A stretch of DNA of 64,000 nucleotides, from positions 8,370,001-8,434,000 of the forward strand of contig OY754468.1 in NCBI GenBank assembly GCA_963575645.1, read 5' to 3'. The stretch's first letter is position 1. Every line of letters begins with the position of its first letter. The notes below the pieces were generated by a model that saw only the letters and a program-made list of their open reading frames with translations, searched no databases and was not told the origin of the DNA. Shown here in pieces: positions 11,070-20,925 of the stretch. A program made the position numbers and the translations under genes. The DNA is from Xanthostigma xanthostigma. Taxonomy: Eukaryota > Arthropoda > Insecta > Raphidioptera > Raphidiidae.

Positions 11070-11770
11070 TTAACCTAAAGTAGACAACTTTATATGGAGG
11101 TAGGTGGGTACCGCGGGTGATAACGTCACTTGGAGTCATCTGAATTATAAAAATTAAATTGGTTATTGTTTCGTAGGCTTGCGGCTATATCCCGTACTAG
11201 AAAAAACATTTTTATTGATGAATAACAAAATGGCGGGTTTTAAAAAAAAACAACGAGAAAATCGTGATTTTGTCGTTGAAAATCGGTAAAAAAAATAGAA
11301 ATCATTTTTATAATTAAATAATTCTAGTACCGGACGGAGCTATTGTTGTGTAGAATACCCTGTGCAAAATTGAAAGCAATCGGTTGTATACAATTGTTTC
11401 AATCACCCGCGCCGCTTACAAAAACGTAGTTTTTTATTTCAGATTTCTTACAAAAAAATAGAAATGAATATTTACACTAATCAGCTATGCCTGGTGTATA
11501 GTAAACCTTCCGTTTCTTCAAAGGCATCGTTTTCTGCTAATTTTTTTGCTCTACTCTGCGAGAGTATAAAGGTAACGTGATAACAATTGAGAGGTAAGAG
11601 CAGGTAAGAGTCTTACCGTAAGACCGTTGCTGCTCTCGACTATATGCTATAGCTTTGTAAATATTTAATATTTCTGTCTAAAATTTTTACAGTATTTTCT
11701 CAATATATTATACTTATTGAAAATGTAAAAAAATAAATTCGATTTTCCGAAACCTGAACACCAGACTATG
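11070..11770 (+). repeat. Long dispersed repeat C, copy 1
   Basis: This segment recurs inverted at 41020-41700. Shared words are GGTATTCTACACAACAATA (complement), CACCCGCGCCGCTTAC, CTACTCTGCGAGAGTATAA and AACGTGATAACAATTGAGAG. A local triplet TAAGAGCAGGTAAGAGTCTT lies at about 11593-11613. No protein domain is visible in any frame. The type of element is unknown. Confidence 0.6.
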
Positions 11771-11964
11771 ACCTTAATGCAAGTATGGTATAGAGTTTCA
11801 ATGCAAATTCCATGTACCTATAATAATATAATCTTTTTCTCTGCAGGTATCATTACGTGACCTGAACATCAAAATGTTATTAGTACCCATAAAAATTACA
11901 TTTAAATTGAATTTATAGTCATATATGTTTATTGTCCTGCTTAAAAAGATCAAAATATTTATAA

Positions 11965-12120
11965 ACAGTTTCAACGAAGAAGATTTATTTGGTTGAGGAA
12001 CAATTGAAAAATAAGCTTTACCAGAGTATCGCTTATGGCCAACGTTTCGAAAATACATTGAGGCCCTAATGATGAAAATATATTTTTCGAAACGTTGGCC
12101 ACAAGCGATACTATTATTAT
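11965..12120 (+). repeat. Palindromic repeat with decayed hammerhead-like core
   Basis: GGCCAACGTTTCGAAAAT (12037-12054) is inverted at ATTTTTCGAAACGTTGGCC (12082-12100), and TATCGCTTATGG/ CCACAAGCGATA extends the arms. On the plus strand CCCTAATGATG occupies the position of CUGANGA (with a changed base) and GAAAC follows at 12089-12093. GGCC 12062-12065 can pair with GGCC 12097-12100. It is related to 9775-9980, with compensatory differences in that outer stem. Confidence 0.5.
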
Positions 12121-12362
12121 TAAAATTATTATCGTTATTTTTATGTCAGAATACAGTGTATAAACTCTTATATAGCGACATTCAAGGGACTGCGCACTTT
12201 GTGGCGTTATTGAGAGTTGTCGTTAAACGGAGAGAAGAAATAATCCATTTACTCATAATATATAAATTTTACAACTGACCAACTAAGAATATGAAAACTT
12301 ACCGATAAGCAGCTGAGCTAAACATATGAACCCATATATATCCCAACAAACAAAAAAAAACA

Positions 12363-12554
12363 AATTTCTTAGATACTTCGGTACGCATGACGCCGACAAC
12401 AAAGCAACAACATAACAAACAAGTAGGTACTGTTTATTGCTTAATGATGACGTATTGTCGTTATATAAAATGGATGTGTCGTTATTTAGAGTGTATCATT
12501 GTTTGAGCAGCAATGTTAAACCAACTATAGAGTTAAGTAATTTCGACGTTCTAA
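12363..12554 (+). repeat. Segment D, copy 1, directly upstream of a truncated LINE
   Basis: This 190-bp segment (AATTTCTTAGATACTTCGGT to TAATTTCGACGTTCTAA) recurs at 14231-14407 with perhaps 10-15 percent differences. Homology stops exactly where LINE sequence starts. It supplies an ATG (12443-region context TGCTTAATGATGACG) and about 39 codons that are in frame with the LINE reverse transcriptase. The nature of the segment is unknown. Confidence 0.7.
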
Positions 12555-13936
12555 GGCATAGAGATATTATAAAAGGTGATAAATCGGACATAAATAATTA
12601 CAGACCTATATCGGTTAATACAAACATATCCAAGATATTCGAAAAAGCAATTGCAAATAGGCTAAATAATTTTATTAATAAGTTCGGTGTTATTTGTAAG
12701 GAACAAAACGGTTTTGTAAAAGGAGGTTCCACTATTAAAGCAATATTTGATGTTACCGACAGCCTATACGATGCGTGGGACAAAAAACAACCAACGGTTG
12801 CTCTCCTGCTTGATTTGTCTAAGGCTTTTGATTGTGTAAGTCACTGGAGATTAATTGAAAAATTAGAACATTATGGTATAAGGGGTGTCACTTTAGAGCT
12901 CTTTAAATCCTACTTAACTGACCGTGTACAACAAGTCCAAATTAAATGTAAGGATAATTATGGTAAAATAAATATCTACAAATCTCAGTGTCAAATTGTC
13001 AGCAGGGGAGTACCCCAAGGCTCTATTTTGGGCCCGATTTTATTTATATTGTATGTCAATGACTTTTCTTCATCTATTCCGGATCAATGTTATCAATTTG
13101 CAGATGATATCTGTATCATTGCTCAAATGAATACTTTCTGTGAACTTACTCATAAAATAAATAACATCTTATTATTAGTGTCAAATTGGTTCGAAAAAAA
13201 TGAATTAGTAATGAACGCTGCTAAAACTCAAGTGTTCCGTGTAGGAAATTACGATAACAGTTATCAAAATATCATCTTAAATAATAATAATAATAACAGC
13301 GTTCTTACCTTTCAAGAAACTGTAAAATTTCTAGGCATTTTGATGGATAACAAAATGACATATAAAAATCACATTTCTGCTGTACTAAATAAACTAGCAA
13401 AATCCCACTACATATTATGTAACCTAAAACATATCTTATGCCGAGAAACACTTTTAATCACTTACCATTCCTATGTAGAAAGCCATTTGACATACGGTAT
13501 CATATTTTGGGGAAATTCCACAGATTTTATTAATGTTTTTAAGAGACAAAAGAAAATTGTCCGTGTTATCGCTGGTGTACACGCAAGACACTCATGTCGA
13601 CTTTTATTTAAAGATTTTAATATTTTAACTGCATATAGTATCTTCATTCTAAACTGCATATTATTTTATAAGAACAATGGAAACTACTTCTGTAAGAGGA
13701 ATACTGTTCATTACCATAACACCAGAAATAGAGAAAATATTAACTTTAAAACTAGTAATCTACATATCACTTTGAACTCTCCGTACAATACAATTGTCAA
13801 AATATGTAACAAATTACCATCTAATATTTTAAACCTTAATAATAAAAAATTAAAATCAGTACTGAAAAACATCTTTCTCAATAAAGTAATATACAGTTTG
13901 GAAGAATACTATAATATAAATTTTAACGAATTTTAA
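12437..13936 (+). CDS. Chimeric ORF: repeat-derived N-terminus plus CR1/jockey-type LINE reverse transcriptase
   Basis: The 499-codon frame encodes the C-terminal two thirds of a non-LTR retrotransposon polyprotein. Residues 1 to about 39 come from segment D, which recurs at 14231 without any LINE, so they are not part of the retrotransposon. From about residue 45 the reverse transcriptase motifs follow in order: DINNYRPISV, LLLDLSKAFDCV, SRGVPQGSILGPILFILYVN, and the catalytic F-A-D-D at 221-224. The C-terminal thumb region has SYVESHLTYGIIFWGNS and HYHNTRNREN, typical of the CR1/jockey group. There is no endonuclease domain, so the element is 5'-truncated, as is usual after aborted reverse transcription. 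The frame itself is uninterrupted, implying a fairly recent insertion. The host-supplied start codon is probably fortuitous. Confidence 0.85.
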   Translation: MLNDDVLSLYKMDVSLFRVYHCLSSNVKPTIELSNFDVLRHRDIIKGDKSDINNYRPISVNTNISKIFEKAIANRLNNFINKFGVICKEQNGFVKGGSTIKAIFDVTDSLYDAWDKKQPTVALLLDLSKAFDCVSHWRLIEKLEHYGIRGVTLELFKSYLTDRVQQVQIKCKDNYGKINIYKSQCQIVSRGVPQGSILGPILFILYVNDFSSSIPDQCYQFADDICIIAQMNTFCELTHKINNILLLVSNWFEKNELVMNAAKTQVFRVGNYDNSYQNIILNNNNNNSVLTFQETVKFLGILMDNKMTYKNHISAVLNKLAKSHYILCNLKHILCRETLLITYHSYVESHLTYGIIFWGNSTDFINVFKRQKKIVRVIAGVHARHSCRLLFKDFNILTAYSIFILNCILFYKNNGNYFCKRNTVHYHNTRNRENINFKTSNLHITLNSPYNTIVKICNKLPSNILNLNNKKLKSVLKNIFLNKVIYSLEEYYNINFNEF

Positions 13937-14009
13937 ATTTTATTGTATATCAATTGATATTTTTTTATGACGCAATCTACGCTGTACTGGCAATATTGAA
14001 TAAAGAAAA

Positions 14010-14040
<31 letters not shown>
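12555..14040 (+). mobile_element. 5'-truncated CR1/jockey-type LINE with (ATT)n tail
   Basis: The insert begins where segment D homology ends (about 12555) and runs through the reverse transcriptase, a 65-bp 3' untranslated region with AATAAA at about 13999, and an (ATT)n tail at 14010-14040. Tails of short repeats rather than poly(A) are known in the CR1/L2/jockey assemblage. No short target duplication flanking the insert was recognised, and the flanking segment D copies are far too long and diverged to be one. Confidence 0.8.
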
Positions 14041-14214
14041 CTAGAGTTCGCGAGTGAGCCGTGAAAGTGTTTGCAATTCAGAGAGAGAACATTTCCTTAT
14101 CTCTATGGTAACTAATGATACAAAACAATGCTGATTTGGATCCACTGCAGCGCTCTCTCTCAACTGAGGACACTTTCACTTATGGCAAGCATACGAACTA
14201 ACGTACTCTAGTTA
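14041..14214. mobile_element. Small MITE with imperfect inverted ends
   Basis: CTAGAGTTCGCGAGTGAGCC..GTGAAAGTGT at the left is the imperfect inverse of ACACTTTCACTTATGGC..CGTACTCTAG at the right. AGAGAGAG and CTCTCTCT tracts lie inward on each side. The element sits immediately after the (ATT)n tail of the LINE. It has no coding capacity. Confidence 0.55.
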
Positions 14215-14230
14215 CTTATATCTCTATGTT

Positions 14231-14407
14231 CTAATTTCTTAGAATCTTCGGTACGCATGATGCCGACAACAAAGCAACAAAATAACAAACAAGTACTGTT
14301 TATTGCTTAATGATGACGTATTGTTGTTGTTCTTTAGAGTAGGTGTGTCGTTATTTAGAGTGTACCGTTGTATGAGCAACAAGGTAGAGTTAAGTAATTT
14401 CGACGTT
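14231..14407 (+). repeat. Segment D, copy 2 (LINE-free)
   Basis: Second copy of the segment at 12363-12554. It keeps the TTGCTTAATGATGACGTATT start region and a 74-codon frame (14303-14527). Beyond the homologous part it continues with AGAGTATGTCGTTATATCG, the sequence that was replaced by the LINE in copy 1. Downstream in another frame, 14488-14655 is open for 55 codons (SFDDQSCNKLLEENLS), so an eroded unknown coding sequence is possible. Confidence 0.55.
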
Positions 14408-14409
14408 TT

Positions 14410-14975
14410 AAAGAGTATGTCGTTATATCGAGTGACGTTAAATGGAGTTTACACTGTATATGTTTCAGATATTTTCGAGTTTGGAGTTATAATTCTTTTG
14501 ATGATCAAAGCTGCAACAAACTACTAGAGGAGAACTTGAGCACTATTGTGATTCATTTGTTTGGTATTAATTATGTAATTAACAATGTAGAAGTACAACA
14601 GTACTTGAAAACAATGGATGTGAGTGACCATATGAGTAAAAATCTAAAATTATAATATACGTGTTCTTTTCAGAAGCGTAGGATGTTTTCTTAGAAATTT
14701 TAGTTTGTTTAATGCCATAGCTATGGGAGGTAAACTTGTTTGATGGATTTGCAAAGGATGAGAAACCATTTAAGAGTCTGGTTTTGCTGAGGATTGTGAT
14801 CAGAGGGCCGTAATTAGAGCCCGAAAACCGAGGCCCCTGGCAGAGAGAGCGTTATCAGCAATACGAGCATGATTGTTTTATTTGAATACCTATGTCAACC
14901 AACAAAATTTTGAGAGCGCGAAATCAGAATTTTGTCATGGGCGCTGATGAATCCAACTACGGCACGAACGACGTT
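14410..14975. other. Stretch without recognised gene
   Basis: Apart from the 55-codon open stretch at 14488-14655 noted with segment D, nothing is recognised. GC content rises around 14800-14850 (GGCCGTAATTAGAGCCCG) without a clear element. Confidence 0.35.
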
Positions 14976-14981
14976 CTAGAG

Positions 14982-15513
14982 CAGAGCTTCCCAAACTGTT
15001 TTGTCTCGTAGACCACTTACCATGTTTTTCGGTTTTGGGTAGACCCCCTGCTTATCTGATATTGATTTTTTGCAAATTCATTAATTTAAAATGTATTTTA
15101 ACAACCGGTATAGTGCTACTCACTTTGAACGATTTGAATTTATAACGGTAGTGAAATGTAGTGTGAAATGTTTAGTTTTATACATTTATTAATTAGATCT
15201 TAAACGAATTAAATTAAAATTTAATTTCTGTTACATAAAATAACTAAGCAAAAAATAAATGCTTTTAGTGTGAGGGATGAACCTGATGCTTTAATAATAA
15301 ATTTTCAACATTTGGCATCGATTTAGTTAGATTTAATCTTAAATCTCTTCGGTTAACGATGTCCAGTTTGTTTGTTTTTTTGTTGGGAGATTCACTATCG
15401 TTGACCCCCATTTTCATTTCATGGACCCCCAATTTTTTTTCCCGCTGACATGGACCCCTTGCAAGTTGTCGTGGACCCCTGGGGGTCGATATAGACCATT
15501 TTGGGAATCACTG
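14982..15513. mobile_element. hAT-type non-autonomous element with 8-bp target duplication
   Basis: The ends read CAGAGCTTCCCAAACTGTTT and TTTTGGGAATCACTG, matching the CAGNGNTTCCCAA termini of animal hAT elements. They are flanked by TTCTAGAG (14974-14981) and TTCTCGAG (15514-15521), an 8-bp target duplication with one mismatch, the hAT hallmark. Near both ends are GACCCC/GGGGTC-rich stretches. The 532-bp length excludes an intact transposase. Confidence 0.85.
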
Positions 15514-15521
15514 TTCTCGAG

Positions 15522-15856
15522 GTTACACTGTAGTTAAATCCAGCAAAGAATCTACCTGCAAAACCAACCTCGTGTGCAGCGGTCTTAACATTTTGTTTTT
15601 ATTTTAGAGTAATGTGTTATCTCATCCTTATAAACAGACATTAATTTATAGCCACCGGATATACAATATAGATTACAGTTTTTTGCAACTTTTTTGCTTG
15701 GAGATGCAACAGTTTGGTGTCGTAAAAACCGAAATGTGAAGGCTAATGACATCTGTCAGTGAGTAAATTAAATTACTGTTGCTGATCCCATATCTTATAT
15801 TTCACACGAATAAATTAACTTAAATAAATAATAGTAATAAACGCTAATAGCTTTTA
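15522..15856. other. Stretch without recognised gene
   Basis: 15545-15590 is a fragment of the 15857-16264 MITE right end (AAAACCAACCTCGTGTGCAG). The rest is AT-rich and unassigned. Confidence 0.4.
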
Positions 15857-16264
15857 AAGGCCGCTGCACACGAGGCTGGAAACACTGCTTGGACTTCTGC
15901 CGGCCGGCAGGCTGGGTACGTCACTGCGGGCTCGCCTGCTAGCTCGATAGATTTTAAAAATAGAACAGGGACTATTTTCTTGACCAAGAACCAATCAGGA
16001 AACGGTATCTTGTCACGTGGGCGACATGAACAAACGCCCACAAACCAACGTGGCGTCATTCTGCTCAGAGTCAGACTGCAGACACGTTCTGCTTTGTGTT
16101 TATATTTGAACTATCATTGCGCGCGCACCAGATTTGTTCACAAAACAAGCTTGAAAAGACGTCTCGTGTGAAGCGAGCACATACCAGCAATAGAAAAAAC
16201 CAGCGCTAGAAAACCAGTAGGCAAATCTAGCAGCGTTTCTAGCCTCGTGTGCAGCGGCCTTTAT
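15857..16264. mobile_element. MITE with AAAGGCCGCTGCACACGAGG ends, complete copy
   Basis: The left end AAGGCCGCTGCACACGAGGC and right end GCCTCGTGTGCAGCGGCCTT form about 23-bp perfect inverted repeats, flanked by TA. The 400-bp interior is GC-richer than the surroundings (GTCACGTGGGCGACATG, CATTGCGCGCGCACCAG). Fragments of the same family lie near 1115, 5726-5885, 15545, 19680, 20874 and 35085-35350, making it the most frequent MITE in the window. Open frames of 63 and 71 codons crossing it are incidental. Confidence 0.8.
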
Positions 16265-16970
16265 ACTAGGCGCGAGGATGGAAATTACGTCACTGCGGAC
16301 TCCGCTGCATGGTCACAAACTTGATGTCAAAATTAGAACCGGGGCTATTTTTCGTGCCTGTATTTATACTTTTGGTAAACCTAACGGATACATATCTATA
16401 TATATTAGTATTAATTATTTTTGGATTTTTTTTGTGAAAAGTTTTGGCGCGTTTGGCAATGGTCCATATTTTGGAGTAACGTTTACATGTATAAAGAATA
16501 TTAATTTAAAAAAAACGAGTTGTTGGAACAACTTCTTGACAATTTGTTGAGGACATAAATTAATATCAACACAACAGATTCTATAATTAATTAAAATTAT
16601 TTTTATATTTGCAAAATACAACCTCTCTAAAGTTCATCTGCACGAAGCAAAAAACGAAGACGAAGAAAAGAAATGAAAGTTATTGATTAATATCTAAATA
16701 CCATTACTTACATAATAATATGCAATTATTTGTTTGTGAAACTTTGAAGAAATGACATATTGAAAAGTCAAAATAACTTTTCAAACGTCATAATAGTGTA
16801 CTGTGTAGGCAACGAATTAACATGAAATAGGTTAATACAGATTTGCTCACTTATGTATAAACGCATTCCCAAATGCCTGAGGATCATTCTAAAATCTAAG
16901 ATGTGCCTAGAAATCCGTAATATTCCTGACGCCGCGCCGGGTATAATTTCAATTTTCCCTAATAGTCTAG
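16265..16970. other. Stretch without recognised gene
   Basis: No gene or element recognised. The 90-codon open frame at 16278-16550 is low in complexity and has no family features. Confidence 0.4.
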
Positions 16971-16971
16971 T

Positions 16972-18055
16972 TCACGTGTCCCTTTTTGATGAATTCCAGT
17001 CCTCCTTCATCGAAAATTATGATCATGATGTCATTCGATTCAGAATGACAAAAAAAGTCCCATCTCCCGGAACCAATAATTCCACCACCAATAATTCTAA
17101 TTTTATTTCAGAGGTGAAAATTCGGAATGATATCTAGAAACTTCTAAAAAAAATTGAAGTGGGGGACGAAAAAATTGCAAAACTTATAAATCTTTTAGTA
17201 AAAGAAAAAAGAGGGGTTTGGTTTTTGGCGACTATCTCAAAAACTATTGCAGATATCTGAAATCACAAAAAAAGATTAAGAAAGAGCTAGAAATTTCCTA
17301 CAAAAAAATCCCACCTCCCAGAACTCTATCAACCAATATTTCTAATTTTATTTTTTTTTTCTATTTTTTATATAATCTTCAATATTTTCGTCTTTTGTAG
17401 CTTGTATAAAAAATTTAAAAACAATTTTTGTAGCCCTATTTTTACCTCTAAATTAAAAATAGAAATATTGGTGGTAGAGTTCCGGGAGTTGGCACTTTTT
17501 TGTAGAAAGTTTCCTGCTCTTTCAGAATCTTTTTTGTGATTTCAGATATCCGCAATAGTTTTTGAGATAATCGCAAAAAACTAAACCCCTCTTTTTTACT
17601 AAAATGTTTATAACTTTTGCAATTTCTTCGTCCCCCACTTCAATTTTTTCAAAGTTTCTAGATGTCATTCCGAATCGAATGACACCATCTATAATACGTG
17701 CCACGAATCTAAAAGGCTCGGAAGTTAGATGTGAATGTGAGCTTGCGCTTGTACAGTCTGTTGAAAAACTATACAAACTCGCAACTCAACAAAACTTAAA
17801 TAGCAATAACAACTTGACAATAGCGTACTCAACTGTGCTTTAAAGCAGGAAAGCGACAAGTGACAAAGGCAACGAGCGATCACGGCCAATCACCGACGAG
17901 CGCACGTTCCGTGCAAGTAGCTGGGAGCGGCTCTAAAATGTGCCTTTGCGACGCTGTTTGTGTCTAACTTCCGAACCTTTTAGATCCGTGGCGCGTATTA
18001 TACATAATTTTCGATGAAGGAGGACTGCAATTCATCAAAAAAAGACATGACGAAG
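16972..18055. mobile_element. MITE family E, copy 2, interrupted by MITE F
   Basis: Ends match 8995-9538: CACGTGTCCCTTTTTGATGA at the left and CATCAAAAAAAGACATG at the right, with AATTATGATCATGATGTCAT and its partner. A second internal inverted pair surrounds a core near 17340-17460. The right arm is split between GAATGACACCAT (17678-17690) and ATAATTTTCGATGAAGG (18004-18020) by the insertion at 17691-18002. Open frames across it (94, 84 and 79 codons) are by-products. Confidence 0.75.
17691..18002. mobile_element. MITE family F, copy nested inside family E
   Basis: The terminal inverted repeats are TATAATACGTGCCACGAATC plus TAAAAGGCTCGGAAGTTAG at the left and the complement (CTAACTTCCGAACCTTTTAG) at the right. 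A second copy is at 40156-40487 with its core in the opposite orientation. The core includes ACAGTCTGTTGAAAAACTA and GATCACGGCCAATCACC. The insertion interrupts the right arm of MITE E, so F is the younger of the two. Confidence 0.75.
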
Positions 18056-19010
18056 TAGACTATAACTATAATGATCTGACTTGACTGATATTTAGTTTAT
18101 ACAATAGACGCTGATGACCTCAGCTGTTGAGCGTCTATAATTCACAATCTCTCTCTCTCTCTCTCTCTCTCTAGTTTACACATGTAGAGTAAACAGACAC
18201 ACGATCTTTTGAAGCTATATTTTTGACCCTAAAGATCAAGGAAGTCTAGACGTATGGTTAAACTTAAAAAAAAATTAACCTCCTTAAAAAAGCCACTAAA
18301 AAGCAGAATTTGAGGTCAGCGCCAATTCAATTACTGTAACTTTTTATTTACGTCGAAATATTTCAAATCATTTAATTCCCTCGAGAAGTTGTTTTCGAAA
18401 AAATTAAATTTTGAGGTTATGCTGAATTTTAGAACACAGAAAACTGAACATCTGTATTCAAATAAAATACTTCCTGTGGACATAAATATTTATTTACCTA
18501 TATATGAAATAAAGATCTGTCTACATTATTCATACGTTAATAAAGTTAACAATCAATCTTGCATTGTTTAATAATAATTAACGATATCAATTAATGACAG
18601 TCGAAATTATACACGTTAAGTATAAAAAATCAAGTAATAATTTAAATATAATTGGGTGTTAATAATCAACAATTAATAAATTTGCACATGCAATACACAA
18701 TGGCATTGTACGGATTTAGGCGTTTCTCCACGTTCAAATGATTGTTGCTCTGATATGCTCGATAGATTTAAACAATCGTTACCAACTGTAATCTCCAACC
18801 GACAAAATTACTTTCATTGTTTAACAGATGAAAGTCGTCTAGTTAGATACCCAATTATTTTATCCAAAAGAAATTCTTCCGCTTTCCTCAAAAAGAAAAA
18901 AAAACTCACCAACAATAGTTTAAGAACAAACGAGTGGACTATGGTCTAATAATTTCGCTATTAAAAAAGGTCCTACCTTTCGCCACAAATTTTACTACTT
19001 GCTCCCCGTT
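18056..19010. other. Stretch with (CT)n tract and shared fragment, no gene
   Basis: 18109-18172 carries GACCTCAGCTGTTGAGCGTC, ATAATTCACAAT and a (CT)n run. The same three parts occur in the foldback core at about 46646-46694 and 55005-55055. 18260-18420 is similar to 36930-37100 (AAAAAGCA..TAAAAAGCA). Otherwise unassigned. Confidence 0.45.
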
Positions 19011-19011
19011 T

Positions 19012-19556
19012 AGGGTTGCCAGGTGTCCGGCTTTTTACGGTCGTGTCCGGCCTATCCGGCTTTTGGTATGTGTACTTTTAATTATAGACTTTTTGATATT
19101 TTTCAACAGTTTGAAATTATTTTTTAATAAAGATCCTGTTATTTTTATCCATAAGAATGGGTATATTTTTTTATTTGGTTAACTAAAACTTTTAGTTTTT
19201 TGTATTTTGTTAAAAGAGACCTATATTTGCTTGTTTGTTGCTTTTTATTTAATTTATCTACTACCTATTACCCTACAGAAAACTGAACATTTTTCACTTC
19301 ATCAATATCATAAGTATAAATAAATACAAGATGATAGGTAGATAGGACTGTTTGCTGAATTTTGTTAATTTTGTAGCAAAACTGATTCACTTTTAAATAA
19401 AAATTAATAAACATTAACTTTAATATGAACCTATCATTTTTTTTATTATAAAGGCGATGTCCAGCTTTAAAAAGGTATGTTTGGCTTTTAAAGAAAATAT
19501 GTCCGGTTTTTACAGTACCGAGTCCGGCTTTAGTATTTTAGGGCCTGGCAACCCTA
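19012..19556. mobile_element. hAT-like MITE, TAGGGTTGCCAGG ends
   Basis: The left TTAGGGTTGCCAGGTGTCC and right GGGCCTGGCAACCCTA are inverted. TCCCCGT is found just outside both ends, consistent with a 7-8-bp target duplication. Inside, GTGTCCGGC-type words repeat near both ends. The core at about 19169-19400 resembles the foldback core at 46370-46545 (TAACTAAAACTTTTAGTT, TAGGACTGTTTG), so the two elements share internal sequence although their ends differ. Confidence 0.65.
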
Positions 19557-20332
19557 TCCCCGTCGTATTTTTGATCCAAGGATGAGTCACATTGAAGCTA
19601 ATTATTACCTTCTTGCAGGGTGACTTCTAAAAATGTTACGTTCATTTCACACCAAGCCCTTCTAAATATTGAAGGTCGCTGCATGCGAGGTTGGTTTTGC
19701 TGCCCACAATTTATCAATTAATCAAAGCCCCCTATGGTGACTCATATTTATTTTCGAGTTTTTAGTACATTATCAATTGTACAATAAAAGCGTTTAACTT
19801 AAAAGTTTTTTTACCTATTTTTTTTTTTTGCGTTACAAACAATACACTGCAGTATTATTTTTCATCCTTGTCGGCTGCTTTTAAACCCCATTAAGGATAT
19901 TTTATTAGACAGAATAGAAACGAGTGGTTTTAACGAACAAAAGTCACGTCGCAATAAATTGGCCATTATCTATAAAACAGTCGCTTACCAATGACAATAA
20001 TTTTAGAGCCGCAAAATTAAATTAAGTTTTTTACAACATTTATATAGTTTTTAACAAATATGTGTAGGAATACAAAAACTTTTTCGGTGTTTTTTATTGA
20101 TTTTTTATCAGTACAGGAATGATATAACACAGTGCAAAACAAATGAATATATAGTGTAAAGGTGTGTTTTTAACACCCACACTCCATTTTAAAATTATCG
20201 GTCTTTTTTGTTCAAGTGTCGGACCTTCACATCGTAGTTATCACGTAATGACAATCACTTACCGATAACTGTACTTTACATAAAAATAGTGTTAGTAATG
20301 AAAACAAGGATGGAAAGAATTAAAACTTAACA
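19557..20332. other. Fragments, no gene
   Basis: 19675-19705 is a decayed left end of the 15857 MITE family. 19717-19810 matches one arm of the palindromic MITE at 27373-27668 (CCTATGGTGACTCATA; TTGTACAATAAAAGCG). The remainder is unassigned and AT-rich. Confidence 0.45.
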
Positions 20333-20828
20333 TCTTATAACATTAATATATAAAAGGAAACCGTGACTGACTGACTGACTGACTGACTGACTGACTGACT
20401 GACTGACTGACTGGCTGACTGATCTATCAACGCACAGCTCAAACCACCGTATACGGATTGGGCTGAAATTTGGCACACAGATAGTTATTATAACTAGACA
20501 ACCGCTAAGAACGGATTTTTGTAACGACGGTTCAAAATTTGCATGGAGAAATCATCAATTCGAATTAATTACTCCTGTCAACAAATAAATAAACAACTAC
20601 CTATTTCATGCCTTTTCAAAAACAGCCCCTTCATAGAAGATGAAAAGAGGTAAATAGTCTAAAAATCAACCGGGATGTCATTTTCAAGGTTTGCCAGGAC
20701 GTGGATCATATGCATGTCATCAATTTTGCAATTTATTAGGGGACTCTACGTCGAGAAAGGAGTAACAATGCCAAATAATGGGAATGCATCCGTGTTTCTT
20801 CACAATCGAAGCCGCGGGTAACGGCTAG
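20333..20828 (+). mobile_element. Non-autonomous Helitron with (GACT)n array
   Basis: The 5' region reads ATTAATATATAAAAGGAAAC followed by about ten GACT units at 20363-20411. The 3' end GAAGCCGCGGGTAACGGCTAG closes with CTAG before T. A tetranucleotide array just inside the 5' end and a GCGGGTAACGGCTAGT terminus are typical of one group of insect Helitron-like elements. There is no Rep/helicase frame, so it would need a partner for movement. Confidence 0.75.
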
Positions 20829-20873
20829 TCTTTAAATAAAGTTTCATAAATTCACAGCCGAGTTAAATAAAGG

Positions 20874-20925
20874 CCGCTGCACACGAGGCTGGTTTTGCCG
20901 CTGGAGTCACTGCTGGGACTTGCGC
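20874..20925 (+). mobile_element. MITE fragment (left end of the 15857-16264 family)
   Basis: AAGGCCGCTGCACACGAGGC and TGCCGCTGGAGTCACTGCTG match the left end of the family. The rest of the element is absent. Confidence 0.6.

Noticed and set aside
12363-14407. Segment D copies as terminal repeats of an LTR element around the reverse transcriptase
   Set aside because: The reverse transcriptase is of the non-LTR type with an ATT tail, the copies lack TG..CA ends, and the first copy is cut exactly at the LINE junction.
15844-16171. Two GC-rich open frames on opposite strands
   Set aside because: Both lie within the complete MITE 15857-16264; copies of the MITE elsewhere do not preserve them.
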